52,700 nt of DNA from NCBI GenBank assembly GCA_000802095.1, contig JUEB01000005.1, positions 1 to 52,700 on the forward strand, written 5' to 3'. Shown one piece after another: positions 26,929 through 35,002 of the stretch. Under the pieces are notes generated by a model. It saw only the letters and a program-made list of their open reading frames with translations. It was not told where the DNA came from and searched no databases. Made by a program: the position numbers and the translations under genes. Position 1 is the first letter of the stretch. Every line of letters begins with the position of its first letter. The DNA is from Peptococcaceae bacterium BICA1-7. Its GTDB lineage: Bacteria; Bacillota; Desulfotomaculia; Desulfotomaculales; Desulfocucumaceae.

Positions 26929-27486
26929 TCAGTTTATTTTATCCTCAACAGCTAAATTGGTGCTAAGAGGCACAGCTTCTTTAGGGTCCATCGCACTTTT
27001 AAAATATGGCAGGTAGGGCCTTAAGGCGGAAAAGACCATCCGGGCTAGAATGTAATTTACCAGGAAGGTTAAAAAATAGCCACCAGTAAGCTTACTGGTA
27101 AACAGTGGAAAGCTGATATCAGAAAACCTTGTCTGCATCCAGGACAGGGCGAAGAACGCCGGCCAAAGATAAGATGCAGAAAGGCCGAACATGCCAAAAA
27201 ATATACGCCCGAAAGTATCGTTAGCCTCACGGTTGACAGCCTTGTAACCAGTTTTGTCTTTCAGCCGAAGCGCCGCCATCGACGTCTCATGAAGCTCTCC
27301 AAGCCTGGAGTTGAGATTTTTAAAGTAGTGCCGGTTGACCCGGTAAACAATCGATGTTGTAAAATCCCCTATAATTACCGTAATCATTGCCAGCAAAAAA
27401 GTCCCAATAAAATAATCAGGCACAGTCCAGCCCGTTAATCGGTATAAAGAGATTAAGAAAGTGTCAAGCGCGGTCCACCAGTCCAT
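26929..27486 (-). CDS. Membrane protein with Oxa1/EMC3-like layout
   Basis: 185 aa. One membrane segment near residues 22-45 is followed by a basic, helical cytoplasmic stretch (YRVNRHYFKNLNSRLGEL to about 90), then two or three more hydrophobic segments (FGRIFFGMFGLSASYLWPAF; GGYFLTFLVNYILARMVF). This layout recalls DUF106/EMC3/Oxa1-type insertases, but no diagnostic motif is present, so it is a structural hint only. It lies 77 nt downstream of the TauE/SafE gene on the same strand; a helper for that exporter or for DUF169 is a guess. Confidence 0.7.
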   Translation of the reverse strand: MDWWTALDTFLISLYRLTGWTVPDYFIGTFLLAMITVIIGDFTTSIVYRVNRHYFKNLNSRLGELHETSMAALRLKDKTGYKAVNREANDTFGRIFFGMFGLSASYLWPAFFALSWMQTRFSDISFPLFTSKLTGGYFLTFLVNYILARMVFSALRPYLPYFKSAMDPKEAVPLSTNLAVEDKIN

Positions 27487-27563
27487 TCCCTACCTCCTAT
27501 AAAAAAGCGTTACCCGGCGCCGGGGAAATGCTTACCGCGGCGCCGGAACAAAAAGTGTGCTTC

Positions 27564-28733
27564 TTACATCGGAACCCATGCCTGGCCGAAGAATCCCTTG
27601 CTAAAGTAGCCAAGACCCACATAAAGGGCCAGTACCACGAAAAGTCGCTTCAGCCATATGTCAGGGATGTACTTTTGTGTGCGGGGTCCAATCATTGAGC
27701 CTATAAATATTCCAATCAGCTCAACGCCTATGAGGGTCCAGTCCACGGCAGCGCCGGTATTGGTCAGGTAAGAGGTTATGCTGGTAATCATACTGATCAA
27801 CACTGCCAGGGCAGATGTACCTGCCACAACAAACATGGGCAGTCCCACAATACTGGTAAGGTAGGGAACATACAGGAATCCCCCGCCCACCCCAAGGAAA
27901 GCGGATATAGACGCAATCACAATACCGCCGATAAAAGCCATGACTGGGTTAAAGCCAAATTCTGCGCCAAAAAAGGAAAACTCAATCCTGCCCAGTCCCC
28001 ATTTGGTAACCTTGATTCCTTCATCAGTACCGGCGCCCTTTTCCTTTACACTCTTTTCAAAGGCCTGGGCCGCAGCTTTGGCCGCCTTTTTGCCGGCCTG
28101 CCCCTTGGGGGTTGTCTCGTAAAGAATGAATCCGCCCACCACAAAAACCGCCAATCCAAACCAGCCCTGGTACGCGCTGAACGAAATCTTACCGCCGGTA
28201 AGCAGGGGGATAAAATACGCCCCTAAAAGTGATCCAAAACCCAGCGCCAGTCCCAGAGGCCAGGCCAGACGCTTTGAGCGGTAGTAATTCAGACTGCCTA
28301 TGCCTGAGGAAAGACCCACCAGCCACTGGTTAGCCATCCGAATTGAGTCGGTCATAACTTTGTTAAATTCGGGAGCAGTCTTCTTAAAGCCCTTGGTATA
28401 ATCTCCGAGGCCAAATATAGTCATGTGACCCACACCGGCCATGATTCCGCCAAAAGCTCCTACTGTTGAGAAAATCCAGCCTACCCAAATCGCCCACAGA
28501 AAAGCTACTACAGGGCTAATTTGGGGTGCCCCCGGAATGCCCAAAAATCCCTTGGGAGCATTTGGGTCAATGGTTCCGGCCGGTGCTTTGGCTATAGCGG
28601 CCCCAAGTTTACCACCCAGCCCAAAATCGTTTCCCACCTGGGCTGCTGAGGCCAGTGTGCCGAAAACCAGCCCACCAAGGATGATTATTAGAACAAATAA
28701 TGACGCCTTATAGAGCAAATTTTTTTTACGCAA
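27564..28733 (-). CDS. TauE/SafE-family exporter
   Basis: 389 aa, longer than the usual about 250-aa TauE because of an N-terminal segment (signal-like helix, then a Gly/Pro-rich extracellular stretch) and a cytoplasmic Lys/Ala-rich insert at about residues 210-250. Two TauE/SafE halves are visible; the second begins IGGIVIASISAFLGVGGGFLYVPYL, the strongest family motif. Such proteins move organic or inorganic sulfur anions or other small anions. The TTG start lacks a strong ribosome site, suggesting weak or activated expression. It lies downstream of Crp-type boxes at 29033-29070. Confidence 0.9.
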   Translation of the reverse strand: MRKKNLLYKASLFVLIIILGGLVFGTLASAAQVGNDFGLGGKLGAAIAKAPAGTIDPNAPKGFLGIPGAPQISPVVAFLWAIWVGWIFSTVGAFGGIMAGVGHMTIFGLGDYTKGFKKTAPEFNKVMTDSIRMANQWLVGLSSGIGSLNYYRSKRLAWPLGLALGFGSLLGAYFIPLLTGGKISFSAYQGWFGLAVFVVGGFILYETTPKGQAGKKAAKAAAQAFEKSVKEKGAGTDEGIKVTKWGLGRIEFSFFGAEFGFNPVMAFIGGIVIASISAFLGVGGGFLYVPYLTSIVGLPMFVVAGTSALAVLISMITSITSYLTNTGAAVDWTLIGVELIGIFIGSMIGPRTQKYIPDIWLKRLFVVLALYVGLGYFSKGFFGQAWVPM

Positions 28734-28990
28734 ATCATTTCCCGGCCCATTTTTCCTACCTTACCGTTTTTTACAATCGGAAAGTCGGAGGTCTTCCTGC
28801 CGGGTTTTCACCTCTCTTGTTCCATATTTGCCGCAAACCTTTTGTTTAAGGCATTTAATAAAGAAGACCTGATTAAGTTCTGTCTAGTCCTGCCAAACCG
28901 GATAATGCCCTCACCCCCTATGAAAACATCTGATTATAAAATCCCCCCTTTTTTCCTGATTATTCTTAAAATCTTCTAGTCTACCGTATC
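28734..28990. other. Upstream region of tauE
   Basis: AT-rich, no ORF with a ribosome site. Several G-runs on the minus strand (GGGGGGATTTTATAAT, AGGGGGTGAGGG) and a TATAAT-like element near 28935 are the only marks. Confidence 0.35.
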
Positions 28991-29021
28991 AAAAAAAAAG
29001 CCCGGCCAATGTCAGCCAGGT
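28991..29021 (-). terminator. Terminator downstream of the HTH-less Crp gene
   Basis: On the minus strand CCTGGC pairs with GCCGGG (one G-T pair) and is followed by C and nine T residues. It lies between the Crp-type boxes and tauE, so it could also attenuate any transcript started at those boxes. Confidence 0.65.
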
Positions 29022-29032
29022 GACTCTATAGA

Positions 29033-29070
29033 TGTCTTTTTCATGACAACAGGTTGTCGCCGGGACGACA
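29033..29070 (-). promoter_or_regulatory. Tandem Crp-family boxes near tauE
   Basis: TGTCT-N6-TGACA at 29033-29048 and TGTCG-N6-CGACA at 29055-29070. Their centres (29040.5 and 29062.5) are 22 bp apart, exactly as in the pair at 29751-29788. The right-hand box extends to TTGTCG-N6-CGACAA. They lie in the 3' region of the 145-aa gene, about 300 bp upstream of tauE. Confidence 0.7.
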
Positions 29071-29137
29071 AATAACCTGATCGGCCTTTATATGCTTGAC
29101 CGGACAGGATCCCTTCCCTAATAAATTATTTTTTCAA

Positions 29138-29575
29138 TTAGCCCCTATTTTTTACTCCCCTGTATTCCATAATACTTACAATCTTTTTCAGTAAAAAAGG
29201 ATTGCTGTTCATCAGCTCCTGTAAAACTTCCTTTTCCACGGAAAGTAGAGTGGTGTTACAAAGAGCTACTGCTATATAGGATCTTACATTCCTTAAAAAA
29301 GTATCGGAAAGTCCCAGCAGTTCCCCGGGCGCCCTGATGCCTTCCACAGAGATTTTGTCGCCTGTTGAGTTACGGGTAGCTGTGCCTACCAGTCCTTTTT
29401 CTACAAGGTACACCTTTCCGGCAATATCACCGTCACCGAACAATTTCTCACCCCTCTTATACCGGACCCTGTACCCGATATCTCTGAGGAATTCTTTTTC
29501 ATAATCTTTCAAAACCGGCTCTTTCAATTCCGACACTGATGTTACCCCGATAATCACACCTCCCATTCGGTTCAT
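29138..29575 (-). CDS. Crp/Fnr-like effector domain without DNA-binding domain
   Basis: At most 145 aa. It consists of the cyclic-nucleotide-binding-type beta-barrel (YKRGEKLFGDGDIAGKVYLV, then GIRAPGELLGLSDTFLRNV) and the start of the dimer helix (LQELMNSNPFLLKKIVSIME). It then stops where a Crp protein would continue into the HTH. It is similar to the first two thirds of the full regulator at 29931-30599 and probably arose by duplication. The ATG at 29575 has no clear ribosome site; a GTG near residue 14 (VSELKEP), 8 nt after GGGG, is a better candidate. No remnant of an HTH domain was found downstream, so it looks like a finished short gene. Confidence 0.8.
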   Translation of the reverse strand: MNRMGGVIIGVTSVSELKEPVLKDYEKEFLRDIGYRVRYKRGEKLFGDGDIAGKVYLVEKGLVGTATRNSTGDKISVEGIRAPGELLGLSDTFLRNVRSYIAVALCNTTLLSVEKEVLQELMNSNPFLLKKIVSIMEYRGVKNRG

Positions 29576-29750
29576 CTATTTTTTAGGATATCAAAAACAT
29601 ATATGCATGGATGTCCTGCAGGCGACCATTGATTTGTCACCTTCCCGCCATAAATCATTGTATAAAATTTAACCAAATTCATGATTATTCATAAAAAGTC
29701 TTATATATCAAGTGATCTGCGCATTAAATAAATCTTTGGCAATTTTTTCA

Positions 29751-29788
29751 TGTCAAAAAAATGACATACCTTTGTCGCTATGGCGACA
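29751..29788 (-). promoter_or_regulatory. Tandem Crp-family boxes upstream of the HTH-less Crp gene
   Basis: TGTCA-AAAAAA-TGACA at 29751-29766 and TGTCG-CTATGG-CGACA at 29773-29788, both perfect palindromes with centres 22 bp apart. The lower box overlaps a minus-strand -35 (TTGACA, 29756-29751); ATTTAT is 17 nt further on. That puts the boxes near -38 and -60 of the predicted transcription start, the usual class II and class I activator positions. Confidence 0.78.
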
Positions 29789-29873
29789 TTGCCCAGCCAG
29801 CACATAAGGGTCAACACCATAATGCTGCGCTATATAAACGCCCCTGAAGAGGCCGGAAGATAATACCTTTAAC

Positions 29874-29908
29874 AACAACAAACCCGGGAAGACCCCGGGT
29901 TTGTTGTT
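29874..29908 (-). terminator. Terminator after full-length Crp gene
   Basis: AACAACAAACCCGGG pairs perfectly with CCCGGGTTTGTTGTT (15 bp, 5-nt loop); the T tract is short. Confidence 0.75.
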
Positions 29909-29930
29909 GAAGGCTATTAACTTTTTGACA

Positions 29931-30599
29931 TCATGTTATCCATTTGGAAAGCTTGTCGGGGTTCAGCACCATTGTGCCCCTCCCCTTGTATTCAATGCTC
30001 TTTTCCGTTTTAAAGGTATTCAAAAGAGAAGTCACCGTCTGTCTTGAGGTTCCTACCATGTTGGCCAGTTCCTCGTGAGTGAGCTGAAGGTCTATTTTAA
30101 TTCCGCTTCTTTCCTCCACTCCACAGCGATCCCCCATTTTAAGAAGCATGAGGGCCAACCTGCCGGGAGCCTGCCAGCACACCATCTCGTGGATTATTCC
30201 CTCGGCTTCCCTCATCCTGGCACCCAGGAGTTTGGCCACCTTAAGGCCCAGGATAGAATTTTTGGCCAGCACCTCTTCAAACTTGTTCTTTCGGATAATC
30301 ACCAGGCTGACATTATTTATCGCACCTGCGAAGCAGGTGCGCTCTCCACCCCATAGTGTTTCAGCGAGGCCCATCATCTCTCCATGACTCCTGATACTGC
30401 CTACGGTAACCCTCCTGCCATCGGGTGAAAGCCGGTATATCTTGACATACCCGCTCTCAATGAGAAACACCCGGTCGGCAAAATCCCCGGCAGAGAAAAC
30501 AATATGGTTTTTGGGGTAGTGAACCGTAAATCCAGCCTCTCTCAAAATCATTTTTTCCACTTCATCCAGGACAGGGAAATCAATATTTGCCAAAGACAT
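29931..30599 (-). CDS. Crp/Fnr-family transcription regulator
   Basis: 222 aa. N-terminal effector barrel (residues about 10-120: YPKNHIVFSAGDFADRVFLI, then GSIRSHGEMMGLAETL), long dimer helix, and a C-terminal winged HTH (LTHEELANMVGTSRQTVTSL). The recognition helix reads SRQTVTSLLN, with Gln where Fnr has Glu and where CooA also has Arg-Gln. That fits the TGTCG half-sites seen nearby. No Fnr-type N-terminal cysteine cluster and no CooA-type Cys/His haem ligand is visible, so the signal is unknown. GAGG lies 7 nt before the ATG. The likely targets are the two tandem-box regions at 29033 and 29751. Confidence 0.93.
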   Translation of the reverse strand: MSLANIDFPVLDEVEKMILREAGFTVHYPKNHIVFSAGDFADRVFLIESGYVKIYRLSPDGRRVTVGSIRSHGEMMGLAETLWGGERTCFAGAINNVSLVIIRKNKFEEVLAKNSILGLKVAKLLGARMREAEGIIHEMVCWQAPGRLALMLLKMGDRCGVEERSGIKIDLQLTHEELANMVGTSRQTVTSLLNTFKTEKSIEYKGRGTMVLNPDKLSKWIT

Positions 30600-30812
30600 G
30601 CCGTCACCTCTTTTCTCTGTTAGCTATAAAACATATCTTCTACACCTGTACCTATATTCCTCTATACATTCGACAATTATCAAGAATATTCAATCATTTT
30701 TGACATATGGCAAAAAACTTCTTTAGGGAGCACAAAAAGAATTATACTTATCCCGCAGGGGATGTCAATGGTATATATTACCAGTTAACCCAGGGTCAAT
30801 TATCGTTCAGCC

Positions 30813-30840
30813 AAAAAAAGCGCCCGGATTACTCGGGCGC
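30813..30840 (-). terminator. Intrinsic terminator after NMO-like gene
   Basis: On the minus strand GCGCCCG-AGTAAT-CGGGCGC is followed by seven T residues. Confidence 0.93.
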
Positions 30841-30852
30841 CCCTGGTTGCAA

Positions 30853-31821
30853 TCATCCCACCCTGGTGTTACCCAGGCAATGCTTCAGTTCATAGAGCAG
30901 GTTGTTGAATATATCCTTTACCGATAGAATATCCTTTATTTGGTGAACGTTCTGGCCAACAAACACAACTCCCTCATCCACCCTTCCAGTCCTGGAGTTC
31001 TCCAGCGCGTCCATAATGCAGTACTGACCTGAGCACTGTTTCAGACAGCCCTCGCAGAATTCAGGCTTGGGAGCATCTCCGGAAAGGAGCCTTTCTACAA
31101 AGGAGTTCTTAAGAGCCCTGCCAGGCAATCCTACCGGGCTGGGTATTATGGTTACATCTTCCGGGCCGGCTTTAAGATACATTTTCTTAAACAGATCTGA
31201 TACACTGCACTCCTTGCTGAGAACAAACCTGGTGGCCATCTGGATTCCGCTGGCTCCAATTTTAAATGCCCGGGAGATACCCTCACCGTTTACTATTCCT
31301 CCTGCAGCCAACACAGGAATTTTAACAGCCTCCCTTATGGAGGGAAGTATTTCAAAAAGCGGCCTGTCTGTGCCAAGGTGTCCCCCTGCCTCTGTTCCCT
31401 CTACAACCACAGCGGCAGCCCCGTATTTTTCCGCCGCCATGGCCAGCCTTGCTGAAGACACAATAGAAACAACAGGTATGCCTGCCTCCTTGCTCCATTT
31501 AAAAATGTCACGGGAAAAACCGGCCCCTGTGAAGATCATGTCTACCTTCTCCTCCATGGCCGCTTTAACCATGTCAGCGAACTCTCTTACGGCAAACATT
31601 ATATTTACCCCAATAATTCCTCCGCTAAGCTTTTTGGCCTCTCTTATTTCGGCCCGCATTTCCTCAATAGCCATTCCGGTGGCCCCTATTATTCCAATCC
31701 CGCCTGCATCAGCCACAGCTGCGGCCAGTGAGGATGTGGACACCCTCAAAGCCATGCCGCCCTGGACAATAGGAAAGGTTGGGATAATATCAGCAATTTT
31801 GAGCTTGGGAAGCTGCAGCAT
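30853..31821 (-). CDS. Nitronate monooxygenase / FabK-like FMN flavoprotein
   Basis: 322 aa TIM-barrel flavoprotein. FPIVQGGMALRVSTSSLAAA at the N-terminus, GIIGVNIMF, IFTGAGFSRD, VVVEGTEAGGHLG (FMN/His site) and VLAAGGIVNGEGISRAFKIG (phosphate site) define the family. A C-terminal cysteine group CEGCLKQCSGQYC is present. In strict anaerobes members often act as enoyl-ACP reductases or unassigned oxidoreductases rather than oxygenases. Start ATG 31821 is set by AGGAGG 9 nt upstream; the longer frame lacks a site. Confidence 0.9.
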   Translation of the reverse strand: MLQLPKLKIADIIPTFPIVQGGMALRVSTSSLAAAVADAGGIGIIGATGMAIEEMRAEIREAKKLSGGIIGVNIMFAVREFADMVKAAMEEKVDMIFTGAGFSRDIFKWSKEAGIPVVSIVSSARLAMAAEKYGAAAVVVEGTEAGGHLGTDRPLFEILPSIREAVKIPVLAAGGIVNGEGISRAFKIGASGIQMATRFVLSKECSVSDLFKKMYLKAGPEDVTIIPSPVGLPGRALKNSFVERLLSGDAPKPEFCEGCLKQCSGQYCIMDALENSRTGRVDEGVVFVGQNVHQIKDILSVKDIFNNLLYELKHCLGNTRVG

Positions 31822-32077
31822 TTTAAATCGCCTCCTGTTACTTAATATACACATAAAGGTTTTTAAATACTAATACCTTGAACTCTTGTAGAAAATATTT
31901 CATGATTTATTATTTCCTTGATATTAGGGACAAAATACAACTCAACTCATTTTACGAAATTTTAGCCAAACTATCAACACTACAGCAAAAACTTTCTTGA
32001 TAACTTGAAGGTTTTTTTGTAAGGTTAAAGAAATTAAATAATTAACTGATAAAATAATTATTTAAAGGGTGAAACCC

Positions 32078-32311
32078 ATGTCCAAAGAAATCCTTGTTAA
32101 GCCATCCCTCTGTACCGGCTGTTCAACCTGCTCCCTGGCCTGCTCACTGCAGAACAGGGGTGAGTTCAGGCCCTCTCTGGCTTATGTGAGGATCGCCAGA
32201 AAAGAATTTGAGGGGCTTTTTGAGATAACCTTTTCCTCCGGCTGCAGGGGGTGCTGCGCCTGTGCCCGCTCCTGTCCCTCGGGGGCCTTAAAAATTATAG
32301 AACTGGCTTAA
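32078..32311 (+). CDS. Small ferredoxin-like protein with two Cys clusters
   Basis: 77 aa from ATG 32078, AAAGGG 8 nt upstream. The first cluster is CTGCSTCSLAC (C-x2-C-x2-C-x3-C). The second is CRGCCACARSC, equivalent to C-x2-CC-x-C-x3-C, so it probably binds two [4Fe-4S] clusters. It lies 55 nt before an AOR gene and is the likely electron acceptor or polyferredoxin-type subunit for that enzyme. The 31822-32077 gap is AT-rich with no other ORF. Confidence 0.88.
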   Translation: MSKEILVKPSLCTGCSTCSLACSLQNRGEFRPSLAYVRIARKEFEGLFEITFSSGCRGCCACARSCPSGALKIIELA

Positions 32312-32366
32312 AAATTGCTAATAGTCAAAAAAATAATACGGGGGTGTACGGCGGACTGGTGGAGGT

Positions 32367-34298
32367 TTGCCGGAAAAATCCATGGAATACTGCGGTTATA
32401 CAGGGATAATACTGGATATTGACTTAAGTGAGGGCGTCATTCTAAAAAAAGAGCTTCCCGTAGAGCTGGCCCAAAAGTATCTGGGCGGAATAGGCTTTAA
32501 CTCCGCCATACTTTACCGGGAGCTGCCACCGGGGATAGACCCTCTGGGCCCGGAAAACATACTGGTGTTCAGCACCGGCCCCCTTGTGGGCAGCACAGTG
32601 CCCACCGCAAGCAGGACCGAGGCCTCGGCCCTTTCCCCGGCCACAGGCCTGTTCGGCACGGCAAACTCGGGGAACTATTGGGGTGGGGAGCTCAAGTTTG
32701 CCGGCTATGATGCACTGATCATCCGGGGGAGGGCCCAAAAGCCGGTTTTTATCTGGATAAACGACAGCAGTATAAGTATAATTCCTGCGGAAAGCCTGTG
32801 GGGTAAAGACTCCTGGGAGGCTATCGAAGCCATTCAAAAAGAGCTGGGAAACCCGGACATACAGGTGGCTTCCATCGGGCGGGCGGGAGAAAACAGGGTC
32901 AGGTATGCCTGTATAGAAAACGGCCCCTACGATGCCTGGGCCCGCACCGGCCTGGGAGCCGTAATGGGAAGTAAAAATCTAAAGGCAGTGGCCGTCAGGG
33001 GCACCGGAGCCATAAAGGTGGCACGGCCCAGTGAATTTGCCTCCACCGTTAAAAACACCTACAGCGCCATGACGGGGTCACCCTTCTACGGCCCCTTCAG
33101 CAAGTTTGGAACCATGCTGGCCAGTACTCCTTACCATGAATTTGAAAGCCTTCCGGGGAGAAATTACCAGCAGGGGTCTCCGGACGGCTGGCTGGAGACC
33201 AGAACCAGGAAGCAGTTGGGGAAACTAAGCAGGCGGGGCGTGTCCTGCATAGCCTGCCCCATAGCCTGCGCCCACTGGGTACAGGTAAAGGAAGGAAAGT
33301 ATAAAGACCTTTCTCTCAAAGATATGGAGGTAACCCCGGTAATTGGATTTGGAGCAGGGTGCGATATACAGGAACTGCCCGCCATTGCCTCCCTTAGCGG
33401 CGCCTGCCAGCGCCTGGGGCTTGATATGGTATCGGCCTCAGCCTGTGTGGCCTTCACCATGGAGATGTACCAGAAGGGTATTATCAACAGGGAGGACCTG
33501 GGTTTTGAGCTGCCCTGGGGAGACGAGGAGGGCGCCTTGAGGCTGCTGGAAATGATCGCTGCCCGCCAGGGCCTGGGCAGTGTGCTGGCCGAGGGAACCC
33601 GGCAGGCAGCTGAAAAATTCCCGGGCGCAAAAAACTTCGCCACCCACGTGAGGGGTCTTGAGTGCATGCTGGCCGACCCCAGGGGGCGCTGGTCCACCTG
33701 GACATTCGGCTACATCACCAACATCAGGGGCGGAGATCATCTGAGAACCAGGAACCCTGTAGAAAACCTCAAATTCAATGACAATCCAATCCCCTACCGC
33801 ACTGAAAAATTTGGTCTCTCCGACCAGGTCTATGATGGCCTGGATATGCCAAAGGAGCTTAAAAGGGCAGCCTTTGACCCTGACACCCGGGATGTCAATA
33901 TCCCAATAATGTCTATGTGGTCAGAAAACCTTATAACTATTTTCAACTCCCTGGGAATATGCATCAGGCCCCCCCTTCTGCACACCCTGGGACCAACCCT
34001 GATGGCTGAGCTTTTAACCCATCTCACAGGAATTGATTTCAGCCCGGAGGAAATAGCCCTTGGCGGAGAGCGCATCTGGAATACCATTAAGCTCTTTAAT
34101 ATAAAGCACGGTGAGAGACCTGAGCAGGCTGACTACCCGCCCAGATTTTATGAGACACGCCCTGACGGCAAGCAGGGCCTTGACCCCCGGGCGGTGAAGG
34201 CCACCCTCAGTGAGTATTATGCCGCCCGGGGCTGGGACCCGGAAACAGGAGCGCCCACGCCCGGGAAATTGAAAGATCTGGGAATCGAAGAGGTCTGA
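32367..34298 (+). CDS. Aldehyde ferredoxin oxidoreductase
   Basis: About 640 aa, complete. Tungsten- or molybdenum-bispterin enzyme that interconverts aldehydes and acids using ferredoxin. N-terminal GYTGIILDIDLS, pterin-loop TGLGAVMGSKNLKA (about 200), cluster ligands CIACPIAC (about 300) and the fourth Cys in GICIRPP (about 535). TTG 32367 and ATG 32382 are both possible; ATG 32382 gives the usual start position before GYTG, but GGAGG is 16 nt away, whereas TTG is nearly on that site. The ferredoxin-like gene upstream is the probable partner. The first AOR (1-985) shares the family but not close sequence. Confidence 0.95.
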   Translation: MPEKSMEYCGYTGIILDIDLSEGVILKKELPVELAQKYLGGIGFNSAILYRELPPGIDPLGPENILVFSTGPLVGSTVPTASRTEASALSPATGLFGTANSGNYWGGELKFAGYDALIIRGRAQKPVFIWINDSSISIIPAESLWGKDSWEAIEAIQKELGNPDIQVASIGRAGENRVRYACIENGPYDAWARTGLGAVMGSKNLKAVAVRGTGAIKVARPSEFASTVKNTYSAMTGSPFYGPFSKFGTMLASTPYHEFESLPGRNYQQGSPDGWLETRTRKQLGKLSRRGVSCIACPIACAHWVQVKEGKYKDLSLKDMEVTPVIGFGAGCDIQELPAIASLSGACQRLGLDMVSASACVAFTMEMYQKGIINREDLGFELPWGDEEGALRLLEMIAARQGLGSVLAEGTRQAAEKFPGAKNFATHVRGLECMLADPRGRWSTWTFGYITNIRGGDHLRTRNPVENLKFNDNPIPYRTEKFGLSDQVYDGLDMPKELKRAAFDPDTRDVNIPIMSMWSENLITIFNSLGICIRPPLLHTLGPTLMAELLTHLTGIDFSPEEIALGGERIWNTIKLFNIKHGERPEQADYPPRFYETRPDGKQGLDPRAVKATLSEYYAARGWDPETGAPTPGKLKDLGIEEV

Positions 34299-34337
34299 AA
34301 AATAAGCGAAAGACCCTGAAAATCACCTGGGTCTTTA

Positions 34338-34518
34338 TTAGCCACAGAGGACACAGAGATCACAGAGAATTTACTCTTAGGTATTAACCCTAAGGACTGA
34401 AGTATAGTTGTAAATCATAGAATTGTATCCAGTTATTTCCATTATATTAATTAAAAACTCATACAGCATTCAAGCAGGTCTTAAAAAACTCTGTGTCCTC
34501 TGTGTGCTCTGTGGCTTA
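34338..34518. repeat. Inverted repeat element based on CACAGAG units
   Basis: AGCCACAGAGGACACAGAGA at 34339 is repeated in inverted orientation at 34488-34515 (CTCTGTGTCCTCTGTGTGCT). Each end holds three copies of an 8-9-base CACAGAG-type unit. The 120-nt interior is AT-rich and non-coding. Confidence 0.8.
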
Positions 34519-34559
34519 AAAAGGGCCGCATAAGATTTCCAGTATAAGTATATTCAGAG

Positions 34560-34958
34560 TTAGACCGGCCTCTGAAGAGCTCCGTGTGGAAGTGTCTCCA
34601 CATGTATGGGGAAAAAGCCCCCGGAATGTCCGTTTAGTATTATTTCAAACCAATGGGCGCCTTCCTGTTCAAAGGTAAGCAGAACCTCCACCACGCTGTT
34701 GAAATAAGGGGTGGCCACCGAAAGACTAAAGAGATGCAAAGGGGTTTCAAAAACCACCCGGCCCCTGTCCGGCGTTAGAAATTTTAGTGTAAAGCTATGA
34801 CTGCCGCTGTCACCGCACCAGCCCGCCACCACGAAGCACCTGTGCCGACAGGGGTATCCAAGGGCGTGTATTCTGTAAAAAATACCTTCAAGATTATACC
34901 TTCCGCTTTCAGCAGCCACCTTATTGCAAAAAAGTAAATTACACAGTACTGGAACCAC
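34560..34958 (-). CDS. DUF6941-like protein
   Basis: 132 aa, predicted beta-sandwich. The GTG start gives MVPVLCNLLFCNKV, then GRYNLEGIFYRIHALGYPC, resembling the DUF6941 pattern (cysteine-Lys start, GIF, Phe-Pro). The rest alternates hydrophobic residues and ends GGFFPIHVETLPHG. No enzyme motif; the family has no known role. GGGAG lies 11 nt upstream. It is 44 nt from the LysO C-terminal gene and may be cotranscribed. Confidence 0.68.
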   Translation of the reverse strand: MVPVLCNLLFCNKVAAESGRYNLEGIFYRIHALGYPCRHRCFVVAGWCGDSGSHSFTLKFLTPDRGRVVFETPLHLFSLSVATPYFNSVVEVLLTFEQEGAHWFEIILNGHSGGFFPIHVETLPHGALQRPV

Positions 34959-35002
34959 CTGAGCACCATCTCCCGTATTTTAAAAACCTTTCGAAAATAG
35001 AA

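Larger units (their letters stand above)
29576..29930. other. Regulatory intergenic region
   Basis: 355 nt with no ORF. It contains the tandem Crp-type boxes (29751-29788), a TTGACA on the minus strand within the lower box followed 17 nt later by ATTTAT, and the terminator hairpin at 29874-29908. Confidence 0.6.

Noticed and set aside
29931-30599. CooA, the haem CO sensor
   Set aside because: The half-sites and Arg-Gln helix are similar, but the Cys/His haem-ligand segment of CooA is not present; only the DNA specificity is alike.
30707-30895. 62-aa plus-strand frame
   Set aside because: It runs through the terminator and the 3' end of the flavoprotein gene and lacks a ribosome site.
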